Shown: one piece after another, positions 45,398 through 55,390 of the stretch | Layout: each line of letters begins with the position of its first letter | How positions within the stretch are numbered: position 1 is the first letter of the stretch | NCBI GenBank assembly: GCA_003971905.1 | Contig: RSEE01000112.1 | Span: 87,001-151,000 of the forward strand | DNA length: 64,000 nt | From: Moniliella sp. 'wahieum' | Taxonomy: Eukaryota > Basidiomycota > Moniliellomycetes > Moniliellales > Moniliellaceae | Direction: 5' to 3' | Notes under the pieces: generated by a model | The model's input: the letters and a program-made list of their open reading frames with translations, nothing else | Databases searched by the model: none | What the model was told of the DNA's origin: nothing | Position numbers and translations under genes: made by a program

Positions 45398-45936
45398 GGT
45401 GGGGGGAGGAGGAGGCGGTGGTGGTGGTGGTGGTGGTGGTGGTGGTGGAAACGCCGCTGCGGATGGCGACAAGGCAGCTGGGAGGCCGGCGAGCGCTGCT
45501 CCGGGCGGCCCCGAGAGCGCATTTCATTGGTAAGTATTTCTCAGTCACCCGTCACTCGCCCTGCTGACTACCTCCGCCTTACATAACACGCGCCTGTGCC
45601 GGAACCACGCGACGCACGGGGGCAGTGCGCGCCCCGGCATCACCGTCGCGTGTGCCAGCGTGTGCCAGCGTGCGCCACACACTGGCGCCTGGCCGGAGGC
45701 AGCCGTGTGAGGCCGTGCCGCCTGTGGCGCCGGCGGGGCAGCCGCGCTGATGACGTTGCTTCATTGAGGACTGATCGATGATCACCAAGTATGGGCTAGT
45801 GTGCCTTGTTGAACATTGCATTGCACCCCGGCACGCAAGGCAGGCAGCGCGTGAATATGCACAGTGCCCCGCCCACCCCCCTCGCGCTGGCCCGCCAGAC
45901 ACCGTGGCTGCTCCCATCGCCGCCGCCTCGCCCGCC
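45398..45936. other. divergent promoter of CBS-PB1 and FSH1-like genes
   Basis: 539 bp between two starts. It holds a GGT/CCA triplet repeat near 45417-45450 (close to the CBS-PB1 ATG), a tandem GTGTGCCAGC near 45650-45670 and a TGACGTTGC motif near 45750. An upstream in-frame extension of the hydrolase frame exists (from 45778) but lacks family similarity. Confidence 0.5.
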
Positions 45937-46941
45937 ATGTCGCGCAAGCTGCGCGTGCTGTGTCTCCACGGCTTCAACTCCAACGCCGCCGTCTTTGGGC
46001 GCCGCACCCGCTCCTGGGCCGAGGCGTGTGCGTCCGTCGCCCACTTCACCTACCTCGACGCCCCGCACCTCGTCCCTCCCTCCCCCGTCCTCCAGGGCGT
46101 CGACCAGTACGCCACCCCTGCCGAGCTCGGCCTCCCGCCCGAGCACACCGAGCACACAGACACCGACCTGGACGATGCGCATGCCAAAGAGGCGCACCTC
46201 ATGGCCCTCGCCCGCGCCCAGACCAACGTCGCGCCCACCGCCGGGCGCGCGGATGGTGGCGCCTCACCGACCTGGACCCCACCATCTCTGGGGTGGCACC
46301 CGACCGTCGCGTACCTCAGCCAGCAGATGATGGTCCAGCACGGTCCGTTCGATGCGGTGATCGGGTTTAGCCAAGGCGCCGCCTTGGCACTGCTGCTTGC
46401 TGCTGCGTGTGAGCAGAGCCAGATCCAGATCCAACCCGTCCGGTCGACCAATGTGCAGGCAGAGGTGCAGGGGCAGACGCCACCGGGGGGCGGGGACATC
46501 CGTACCGTTCCTGCTGTGCCAGGCTTGGTGCTGCATCCGTCGCAAGGCGCGTTACGACTGTGCATAGCGGTAGCTGGGTTCCGCACCCGCGATCCGGACC
46601 AGCAACGTGTTTTCCCCTCGGGATCTAGGCAGCTCACCACCCCGGTCCTGTCCATCACAGGGAAAGAGGATCGGATGGTGACCGCGCGTCGTACCGCTCG
46701 CATCGCTCAGGTCTTTGCTAATATCCGTCACGTCGTTCATCCCGCTGGCCATGTGTGTCCTCGTGCGCCACCTTGGCCCACGTTTGTGCGCGACTCGTTG
46801 GTCAACTGGGCTTGCGCTACCCACCCGCACTGGACTGACTTGCCCCTCGGAATTACCTTGTCGTCTATGTCGTCGGACGATGCGGGTGGACGTGCTACCG
46901 GCACCGACAGCCCCAAAGACGAGCCTAAGAGTCACCTCTGA
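45937..46941 (+). CDS. FSH1-family serine hydrolase (OVCA2-like)
   Basis: Alpha/beta hydrolase of the FSH1/OVCA2 group; cleaves small esters, physiological substrate uncertain. The ATG at 45937 gives MSRKLRVLCLHGFNSNAAVF, the oxyanion-hole start, followed by AHFTYLDAPHLVPP. The nucleophile Ser is in VIGFSQGAALALLLAA (near 46365). LRLCIAVAGFRTRDPDQQRV, VLSITGKEDRMVTARRTARI (acid Asp, near 46670) and VVHPAGHVCP (catalytic His, near 46745) follow. The protein is 334 residues, somewhat longer than usual because of an insert of about 50 residues between the nucleophile and the core (46430-46540) and a polar tail. No intron and no frame slip across 1005 bp, unlike its neighbours. Confidence 0.9.
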   Translation: MSRKLRVLCLHGFNSNAAVFGRRTRSWAEACASVAHFTYLDAPHLVPPSPVLQGVDQYATPAELGLPPEHTEHTDTDLDDAHAKEAHLMALARAQTNVAPTAGRADGGASPTWTPPSLGWHPTVAYLSQQMMVQHGPFDAVIGFSQGAALALLLAAACEQSQIQIQPVRSTNVQAEVQGQTPPGGGDIRTVPAVPGLVLHPSQGALRLCIAVAGFRTRDPDQQRVFPSGSRQLTTPVLSITGKEDRMVTARRTARIAQVFANIRHVVHPAGHVCPRAPPWPTFVRDSLVNWACATHPHWTDLPLGITLSSMSSDDAGGRATGTDSPKDEPKSHL

Positions 46942-47911
46942 TGGTCCGCCTGGACGGCGCCCCTCTCGGCAGGGAGGGTGTGGGCCCAGAGACCTGAGAC
47001 TCAAGTCGGAGGCCGAACCCCCAGACGCAGAGAGGTCCGATGTAATACTTCCCTTGAAGCTTGAAGAACGGTGGGCGTCGAGGCTTGTGGGACGCGCGCA
47101 GAGCCTCAGCCGCGTGTTGAGGCGCGTTGTCAACTGATGTAGCCATCCGATCTCAGACAGGACACTTTGTATCTTACCCATCAATGGGAAACTTCCAGCT
47201 CCAAGGAGGAACCCTTTCGTAACGTTGCTAATATTACACGAAAAAATGTCACGTTAGTGCCCGTATACGTCCAGGAGATGGCTGTCTACCTCGATGACCG
47301 TCCACGGTGGATTCAACACGTGCCCGGTGACCCCATCGTTGATGTACGGGGCACGGGGCACATGACGCATGGCGGGGACTAGTCGGGAGGGCAAGGAGAT
47401 GGATTGGAACGATGCAACTCGAAGGGGTGGGGCTGTTGGAAGGCAACTGGTTGAAAGCAAGCTTGGAAGCTTGAGATCTGAGAAGGGATACCTATGCATG
47501 GACATCTACTTCTTGAATTCATATCATTGACAGAGCTTAAGGCTGGGACAGGGGGAACGCTACGTCTAAACCGAACCGTTCATCTTGCGGGGGTTACTTG
47601 GAAGCGCCACTAAGGTCAAGGAACCAGGGGGATCGCCAGGATATCAGGACCCTCCGGCTCTCGCCATCCGGTCCCGTACCCTAGGAAGCGCGTGTGGACA
47701 CGGATGAACGTGGTTGACATCCGAGCGAGGAACCTACTTCTTCATAACGCAGACCCCCTTTTTACTTTACGTAAAATTACACAAGCATGCCACCTGGCAC
47801 GTTTCACCCGGCGCGTTCCAGGCGGGCGCAGCCAGGCGGATGCACATGGGTGATAAAATTCCGCCCGAGGCGTAGTGGTGAATACTATTCCGCTCTCCAG
47901 CGTGGAACGGT

Positions 47912-47990
47912 GGACCGGTGGCTACGGTGGCGACGGGGGAACGGTGGCTAAGGTGGGGAAGGCGGACCCGGTGGCTAAGATGGCGACGGT
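47912..47990. repeat. degenerate CGGTGGCTAnG repeat
   Basis: Three to four copies of a motif reading CGGTGGCTA followed by CGG or AGG or AGA and TGG(CGACGG), spaced 20-28 bp, directly before the twin hairpins. Copies differ, so the repeat is old or structured rather than freshly expanded. Confidence 0.55.
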
Positions 47991-48003
47991 GCACCAAGCA
48001 TCA

Positions 48004-48044
48004 AGCTGGGGCGAAGCCCCAGCTGACCGGGCCGTAGGCCCGGT
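48004..48044. repeat. two adjacent perfect hairpins
   Basis: First stem AGCTGGGGC (48004-48012) and its complement (48016-48024) around a GAA loop; one base later stem ACCGGGCC (48026-48033) and its complement (48037-48044) around a GTA loop. The closing part GCGAAGC of the first is the well-known extra-stable DNA mini-hairpin. Function unknown. Confidence 0.8.
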
Positions 48045-49322
48045 GGTCTTCTAGTGTGTGAAAAAAGAAGGCCGAAACAGGGCCAGACCAGAGAGCTCCA
48101 GCGACAGTCTTCAGAACAGACTCGAAGCCGAGCCGGTAGGCCAAACCCGAGGTAATATATGGTCGCCCCCGAGGCCTGAGGCTTGAAGCTCAGGCCTGCC
48201 GATCTGAAGCCTGAATCCTGAATCCTGATTGCCTGCTGATACTAGGCTGGTGCCAGCGCCCGTGCGCCCCAAGGCTCAAATGTCCAACGATGGCATGCGA
48301 GCCGATTTCGAGTGCCAGTGCCATTCCCTTTGGGCGTCGATGGATGAAGTCAAGAGGCACTACTAGCCAGATAGGCGGCTGGTCACTGTTGGAGCTGGAG
48401 CTTGAAGATTGGATCTTGTCGAGAGTTGATGATTGAGGGATTCTTCATCAATCGGTCATCTGACCGATGCCGGGCATCTGGCATTGCATATTGCTCTCAG
48501 AATGTCAGAGTAGTCTCAACCCTAAAATCATCTCACAGGACCCAAGTGCCTCAGGCCTCCGGCGGAGGCCAGCGCCCGGCCGAGCAGGGCTCCAGGCACG
48601 AGACTGAGCGTACTGAGTCTCAGTACTGATCGGCAGCGGATGCCAAGGCCTGCATCGCCTGTCGAGCCGCCTCCGCCGCCTCCGGCCTGAGCCTCAGGGC
48701 AGTGGGCCGGCTGTGCGCCAAGCCTGCCGCCCTGTCGCGCCAAAGGGCACAGCACCAGTGTCCGCGCCGGGGTCGGCCATTTACTAACGTTCCGCCGGGG
48801 GCAGGGCGGGACGCCAGTGTGCCTGAGGGCAGGTACGCGGGACGCATCACCGGTCGCTGCGGCCCCAGCACTAGGCACTCCGATCGGAGCGGCGGCGACA
48901 GGGTGCAGCGGCGGGCCAAGCTTGGGCCACGGGGAACAGCTCAGCCCGCACGGGCAGGGGGGCAGCCTGCGCGTGTGGACGCATGGCACGGGTGGGCGGA
49001 GACGAGACGCATGACGCGTGACGGCGTGCTGCTCGGCTGGGGCGCGCACAAGCGCACCGCACACCCGCCTGGCTCTTCTACGGGCGGAGGCCGCGCACAT
49101 CGCTTGTCCAGCCACGAGCCATCGCCCTCCGACCACCGACCCTCCCAACCGGCCGCACCGCCGCTCGGGAGTCTGCCAGCGTACTTGAACCTGGCGCTGC
49201 CCTCCGCCCGCTCTCCCCCGCCATCGGTTTCTCCCCCTTCTCTTTTCCTCCTCCTCTTTCTCTTTCTCTCTCCTCCCCCCGCCGTCACCACCACTACATT
49301 CGTTTCCGTCCCAGCGACTCGG

Positions 49323-50911
49323 ATGGGTTCTACCAAGCTTGCTGCTCTGGCCACCGCCCTGCTTGCTGCCACGGCCATCACCCAGACCGTGGCGGCCGAG
49401 ACGGTGGAGCGCGGGAACCAACTTGCCTACCTATTTGAGCGCGGGCATGCGCACCACCAGCCCGTGCACCACCGGCGGCAGCAAGCCAGCGTCAAGCCTT
49501 ACTTCCAAGGCGGCCCAGCCCCCTCGCCCGGGGCCATGTCGCCGAACGGCAAGCCGTACCCGAGCCAAACCACGCCCCAGGCGCCCGGTAGGAAGGACCT
49601 GCCGGACGCTTGGGTGCAGCGGTACAACGCCAAGAAGGCCGCTGGCTTGATCCCCTCCATCCCTCAGACGAACGCGTCTTCCACTGGGATCGAGTACCCG
49701 CCCGGCACGGACACGAGCAAAGTGTGCAACTGGTCCATTACCAACTGCTTTAATGGCGACTTGTACCTTACCCCGGACCATGTGGCAGCACTGACGTTTG
49801 ACGATGGCCCGTCGCAGTACTCGCCGGACCTAGCCAAGTTTTTGAGTGCGCACCAGCAACCTTCGACGCACTTTTTGATTGGGTTCAATGTGCTCAACAG
49901 TCCCGCTGCTATGAAGGCAATGATCACCACCCACGACCTCATCCACTTGGGCGTGCACACTTTCTCCCATTCCATCCAGACGAGCAAGACGGATCTCCAG
50001 ATCTTGGGCGATCTCGCGTGGACCATGCAGTTGATTTACGAGTACACGGGAAAGGTGCCCATGTACTGGCGCCCACCCGAGGGCGACCTGGATAACCGCG
50101 TCCGCGCTATCGCCAAGGAAGTCCTGGGTATGCAAGCCGTGATGTGGAACCGTGACGTACGTCCCCCTGCTCTACCTTGTTTCTCCCCTGTGCTTCTCCC
50201 CTACTTCTTCCCTTCTTTGGTTACGGTTGACTAACTCCGTCCTTACTTCCGATCCCCACTACGGTTCCCCATTTGATTGTTGGCTTCGCGTTGCTTCAGG
50301 CCGACGACTGGTGTCTGAAGGACGGCAGTGGCACGGAAGACCTAGCCGACTGCAAGGGCACGACGTACGACAAGGTCACGGGGGAGTATGCGGCGTGGGC
50401 GACCAACGCAAGTGCACCAGGGATCAACACTCTGATGCACGAAACCAAGGACCAGGCAGTCCAGGCGTTCAAACAATACTACTATGACCTAGGCAACTCC
50501 TCGGTCAAGTACAAGTCTAACTGTGTACCGGACATTCTGGGCTTGCCGTGGTACCAGAACCAGTTTGGACCAAAAGACGAGGTGGAAAGCGTAGACACTA
50601 TCCTGCCCAAACGCGGCGCACTTAACATTACCGATGGTGGTCTGGCCAAGGTGGGCGACCCCAAGGGTCCCAGCTTGGGCGACTACACTTCCCTCTCTCG
50701 CAACCTTCCTTCAGGGTCCAGCTCCTCGGGATCGACAGGTTCCTCGTCTGCCTTGGGGCGGGGGTCTACCGTCCCCGCGTCCGGATCGGCCGCTGCGGCA
50801 GCCTCGAGCGCCCCCGTTGCCAAGGCGGCAGGAACGTTGGTTCGGCCCATGACGTCTGTCGCTCTGGCCTTGGCTGCCATCGTGCCCGCCGCACTTGTCG
50901 TGGTGTTGTAA
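49323..50911 (+). CDS. chitin deacetylase, GPI-anchored
   Basis: Converts cell-wall chitin to chitosan (carbohydrate esterase 4). The ATG at 49323 opens a signal peptide (KLAALATALLAATAITQTVAA). A His/Gln-rich pro-region and a Thr/Ser linker follow. The catalytic NodB domain has TFDDGPSQYSPDL (near 49800; catalytic base and metal Asp), HLGVHTFSHS (near 49950; zinc ligands HTFSH) and YWRPPEGDLD (near 50065). A 143-nt intron (50157-50299, donor GTACGT, acceptor CAG) separates MWNRD from ADDWCLKDGSG. NTLMHETKDQAVQAF near 50435 is the last motif. A Ser/Gly-rich stretch and the hydrophobic end VALALAAIVPAALVVVL before the stop at 50911 mark a GPI-anchor signal. Cysteines of fungal CDAs (VCNWSITNC, DCKG) are present. 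No frame slip. Works with the chitin synthase of this window. Confidence 0.95.
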
Positions 50912-51677
50912 CGTGTGTGTCTCGAGTGCATCTCTCACACGGAGATGGGATTGGGAGGGCTGCAACCACCGCGGGGAAAGCGACCGACACAACAAGTCTC
51001 TGTCTTCTCTCTACTCCTCGCTGGTTCTCCTTGTACCTGAATTTCCAATCTCAATTTCCAATCTCCGACCTGTTACATGTTATTTCGGATCCCACCGCGT
51101 TACACCTCAGTTGACCTCACACTACACCACACCATACCGGCACCCCGGTCCCCGCACGTATCAACCCTTCGTACCTTGTTTCTCCCCTCTGTTCCTCCCT
51201 CGCGTGTCAGTATGGCATGTGGCATGAGAGGTGCGCGGACTCGGACGGACACTCCGCAGCATTTCGCAGGCATCCCATATTCAATCAAAATGCTCTCTCC
51301 GAGTCGGATCATCATCGTTCTCAGAACTCATCGACGACTTGATCTTGATCCTAATCGTGGTCGAGAAAGAGCATCCTGCTCGACCGTTCTCGTTTTATTT
51401 TATTTTTTTTTGGTTCTTTTTCTTTTTCTTTTCTTTTCCTTTTTCTGTTGGTTTTGGGTTGGGGTGTGACGCTAGGGCGGTTCGACGCTCGGTTCCGAGG
51501 TAACCGGGATAACTGGTACCCGGAACCGGTTACCTTGGAGTTGTCCTGCTCGTCTTTTCGCCTTTTTTGTTTATTTGGTTTGTTTATCGTTTGTTTGTTT
51601 GGTTTGGTTTGTTTGTTTCAGGGCCAAAACACCGCAATGCAAAAATACAAGCTCCCTTGCCCCCCCCTCCCTCTCCA

Positions 51678-51698
51678 CCTTAGGCCTTAGGCCTTAGG
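51678..51698. repeat. CCTTAGG heptamer array, three units
   Basis: Three perfect contiguous CCTTAGG units (CCTnAGG type); unit junctions form AGGCCT. Confidence 0.85.
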
Positions 51699-51916
51699 CT
51701 GTACCAGTTAACCTACCGTCACTAGTCACTCGTACCTTACCGGTTGACGCAGGAGCGTGAGAGCTGAGCGTGATATGATTCTCCCTACTCAGTAGCACCT
51801 TCTCCCAGTAGCGAGCGCCCTTTTCTCTCAGTAGCGCGTTTTCTCTCAGTGTGTTTGGATATGCTATGGATACGTGTCTTGTGTTCCTTTTGTTTGTGGA
51901 GGAGCACGCGAAAGGC

Positions 51917-51963
51917 GATGATCGATGATCGATGAGCGATGAGCGCGATGAGCGCGATGAGCC
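51917..51963. repeat. GATGATC heptamer array grading into GATGAGC
   Basis: GATGATC at 51917 and 51924 (GATnATC type), then GATGAGC at 51931 and 51938, then the same unit with an added GC, giving a longer period. Confidence 0.8.
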
Positions 51964-51988
51964 CGCCCGGCCCGCTGGCGGTGTGGGC

Positions 51989-52016
51989 AGTGACTGGTCA
52001 TTAGTGACTAGTGATG
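51989..52016. repeat. AGTGACT heptamer array
   Basis: AGTGACT at 51989 and 52003, with GGTCATT between and AGTGATG after, all in 7-bp phase. Same unit as at 25656. Confidence 0.75.
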
Positions 52017-52072
52017 CAAGTGATGCGCCTAGCAGCTAGTGATGCAGGATGGGTCCCCGTTCGCCGGTCAAG

Positions 52073-52112
52073 CTTCAAGCTTCAAGCTTCAAGTGAAGGG
52101 TAACCGGTAACC
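52073..52112. repeat. CTTCAAG array followed by GGTAACC array
   Basis: Three CTTCAAG units (52073-52093), five bases, then two GGTAACC units (52099-52112) and a partial third. The two heptamer families also occur close together at 24000/24250 and 26140/26390. Confidence 0.85.
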
Positions 52113-53265
52113 GGTAAAGCGGCACGGTAACGTTAAATTAACCGTGATAGTACCCATGGAATATTGCTTAGTAGTTGAAGCTTGAACCTTGAAGACACGA
52201 CACTACGACTGATGTATACGAACGATGCTCCAATGATCTCTGCCGTCACATGTCCTGACCACTGAGAATGAGCCGTAAACCCTGTAAATGATAGGACAAC
52301 TACCCAGCAAGACTTCCAGGTGAAGAATGATCGGGAATCCCTCATTATGGTGCATGCAGGCCCACTGGGCGGGGCACCACTTCCGCCATTAATACCTGCG
52401 CTCCACCCGCACCCGAACTGCACCCATCCTCTCTCTCTTGTATTTGGATACCTACGCTACTCAGCGCCCACGCCGGCCCACCCGCGACGGCACGGGGTAT
52501 CTGAACCTTATGCTTCTGCGCTAGTCGATGTGCACCAAGCATCAAGCACCAAGCATCACCAAGCATCAAGTACCAACCATCAAGTATCAAGTATCAAACT
52601 AGGTCCAGACGGGTAAGGCAAGATTCGTTGCGGTATCCAAGTTCCGCGAGGGTGGAGGGCTGGCTTCGGAAGGACGGGAAGGGATGGGATGGACGGGAAG
52701 GGAGGGAGGCGAGACCGCCCATGAGGGAACGGGACGAAAAGAAAAAGGCAAAGGCAAAGGCAAAGGAAAGAAATGAACGCACAGGAGGCAGGGGAGGGGA
52801 GAGGAGGAAGAAAGTAGAGGCGAGTCCACCCTGACGCCCGCCAGGTCCCAGATTCCATAGGCGAGCGACAAGCAAGAAGGGTGGATGCGTGGTACGGGGT
52901 ACGTGGTACGTGTACAGGATGAAGGCGCGACAACAGCAGAACAGTAGGCGACCTACAGGCCGAGGGAGAGGAAGCGAGCAAGGGAGGGAAGAAGGGAAGG
53001 AGGAGGGAAGGAAGGGAGGGTCCTGTAGACTTCCCTGCACTAGGATCGGGGCTGTGCTCCGGTTGGGTTCCCCCCGGCCGTTTGGTGTCGGACGCAGAGG
53101 GTCAAAGGAGCGAGAAAAAGCACAACATGCAGGGCAAGAGCGGGTGCGGCGGGATATAAGGAAATAATACCTATACTACCAAGGCAAGAGGGGAGGAGGG
53201 AAGGCAAAAAGGCAGACGCAAGACGCAAGAGGCAAGAGGCAAGAGGCAAGAGAAGACCCACCGAG

Positions 53266-55064
53266 TTATACGGTGAACTCCCATCGACCTTCCGGGTAGC
53301 CCTGGAGTGTATCGCCAAGCATGATTTCGCGTCGGCGTTGCACATAGACCATGAGGTCCGTGACCTTTTGTCGCAGCTGGGTAATGGTGTCTTGATCGAT
53401 ACGCGATTGAAGTTGTTCCGACAACTCTTCCACTGCGCGTTCGAGATCGCGCTGGTTGTCTTCGAAAATTTCCGTCATGTTGTTACGCTGGAGGTAAAAT
53501 GCCATGGCATAAGTCCACTTGAGCGTCATCCGACACTCGTTGACCACTGTCGCTGCTTTGGCCAAGAACTGCACTTCGGACCAAGACAAGACACCAGCTT
53601 CTTGCATTGCGTCCATATTCTTGCGCGTCTGGACCATGAGCTTCTCATCGAGACGCGCGGATTGCTCGTGGTTCTGGTACCGGTTAAAGTAGTGCAAGTA
53701 CCCTCCAAGCTCACCCGCGACGATTTCCGACTTTCCTTTTCCTGGGCCTTCTTGACGTCAAACCGGTTGCAGTTGTAGTACGAATTGCCGTGCTCGGACC
53801 ACGGGCCCTCGCAAATCCAACAAAATTCGTACCGGCATTTCCGACACGTCATGTGGTTGCACCCGCCATTCTTCTCAATCAACGAATTGCAGTTGGGATT
53901 AGGGCAGTCCTGGGTATTCGCCTTGATCCAATTGGATGTTTCGCTGTCGTCCTCGCACTTTTTGAGCCAGAGATGGACGATGCGGCAAATGCAGGGCGCA
54001 TGCCCTTCTTGGCTGCACCCAAAGCAAAATTCGTGCCCCTCGCCACAGCGTACGGTAGGCACCGTCGTAGCGAGTTTCTTGTGCGAAACGTGGCATTCAA
54101 CAGCCAACTCGCACCCGGGCGCAGGACACCACGCCATGATCCCAGAATCAGAAACAAACGCACGGTTGAGCAGGGTACGGTACCGCTCTAGGACCGACCG
54201 ATCTACCAGTTGACCAATCGTATTCTCATCAATAATGAGCTTGCACGACTCGTCCATGCACTGCACGCGCCGCGACTCACCCGTTCTTGATCTTGTTGTT
54301 GAGGTACTCGGTGTAGCACGAGGTACAGTACCGATGCCCGCACGCGAGAGCCAAGGTGGACATGCGAGGAACCGAGGGATCAAGGGTGATCGGGTGGGCC
54401 AACGCAGATGCAGCGTTGCGGGCACGCGCCACGGCACGCTCGTACTCCTGCAGCTTTCGTTCCTGCTTCGAAGTGAGAGGAAGCAAGTCGTCCGTCGATT
54501 GGAAGCACACCTCGCATGTAAACGTGTCGTGGGGCGTCATCAGCGCCACACGAGGACGGGAGGGATCGTCAATGACGCCGGCCTCGTACTTGACCTCATC
54601 GGGGCATCCATGTAGCGCTCGATCAGGCGCTCCTTGTTCCAGTTCATGTGGCGCAACAGAATGGCCGCGTCTGTGTCCTGTTGTAGAGATCGGTCAGGCA
54701 CATAGAACAGACAGGGGGGAGGGGGGGGCGTACCTTGACATTGAACATGGCAGCGATCTGGTCCACCTCCTTGGTCTGGAGGTTGGTGATGTCCTGTTCG
54801 TTGCGCGAGGCGTACTCGACCTCCCACGGCTTCTTCCGGGGGTGGGAGACAGAGTCGAGGTCGGCTTCATCGATCGCCGACTCGGCGCCATCGAGGTTGA
54901 CTTGGTCGGCGTCCGAGTCATCAACACGGCGAGGTCGTCGTCGTCGTCGTCGGCATAGAAGAACTGGGCGGGGTCGTCGTCGAGGGCCTCCAAGTCGGGA
55001 CAGAGTCGTTGTCGGAGGAGGTCATGTCGATGTCGGACGAAGCGTCGGCGGGGGCAGCTCGCAT
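53266..55064 (-). CDS. Ariadne-type RBR E3 ubiquitin ligase
   Basis: RING-between-RING ligase that takes ubiquitin from an E2 onto its own RING2 Cys before transfer. The ATG at 55064 opens an acidic start (SSDIDMTSSDNDSVP, then a DDDDDD stretch near 54940). KERLIERYMD (near 54630) is UBA-like. RING1 at 54515-54290 has CEVCFQSTDDLLPL and ACGHRYCTSCYTEYLNNKI, then CMDESCKLIIDENTIGQLV. IBR follows near 54150-53990 (WCPAPGCELAV, CGEGHEFCFGC). RING2 near 53900-53830 has CPNPNCNSLIEKNGGCNHMT, whose GGC holds the catalytic Cys, and YEFCWICEGPWSEHG. The Ariadne helical domain ends the protein (NRYQNHEQSARLDEKLMVQT to GYPEGRWEF), with the stop at 53266. Slips occur near 54980, 54830 and 53710; an intron probably lies around 54680-54735 and another near 54265-54285. 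About 530 residues, as in HHARI. Confidence 0.93.
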
Positions 55065-55390
55065 GGCGGTGGTGGCGGTGGTGGTGGGGGGGGGGTGTAC
55101 TTAACGCCGGCCGGCCTCGCCGCCGCGAGCGCTGATTGGGCGGCGGCTGAGCTAAGCCCCAGCGCGGGCGCGGGCGGGGGCCGCACACAGGCGCGGTGCC
55201 CCTCCGCAACTGCGCAGGCAGGGCGCCGCTGTGGCCGGCTGGGTTCAGTTGAACGTTCAAGGCGGGGTTTGCCCCGCAGTTAAGGGCGCATGACGTCCCT
55301 GCACGTGGCCTGCGTGGTGAGCTAAGCGGGGCGTGCGTCTGCGGGGCGTGCCTTGCATGTGCTGTGCGTCTCTCCAGCACCTGCTCACCA
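55065..55390. promoter_or_regulatory. divergent promoter Ariadne / AAGAB-like, with TTGAACGTTCAA
   Basis: A 326-bp region between two starts. The 12-bp palindrome at 55249-55260 is identical to the one upstream of the Mdj1-like gene (35314). A GGT/GGC triplet stretch lies next to the Ariadne ATG. It is the only shared element of that length I noticed between promoters here. Confidence 0.45.

Larger units (their letters stand above)
46942..49322. other. 2.4-kb gene-poor block
   Basis: No gene is supported. It holds isolated CTTnAAG and ACTnAGT motifs (47060, 47470, 48175-48240, 48600-48630), a degenerate repeat of CGGTGGCTAAG type at 47910-47990, and two adjacent perfect hairpins at 48004-48044. 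From about 48650 it is GC-rich, and 49190-49290 is CT-rich promoter sequence of the chitin deacetylase. The long minus frame at 48528-49421 is antisense to this promoter and without domain. Confidence 0.5.
50912..53265. other. 2.3-kb gene-poor block between convergent genes
   Basis: No gene is supported. After the chitin deacetylase 3' flank come T-rich simple sequences (51385-51440 and 51555-51620), several heptamer arrays (51678, 51917, 51989, 52073), AAGCATC/AAGTATC heptamers at 52535-52600, GGGAAGGA-type purine repeats (52660-52800) and an AGGCAAGA repeat just before the Ariadne gene end (53195-53255). Confidence 0.55.

Noticed and set aside
45778..45936. N-terminal extension of the FSH1-like hydrolase
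   Set aside because: The frame is open upstream, but the family starts at the RKLRVLCLHGFNSN block right after the ATG at 45937; the upstream part has no similarity.
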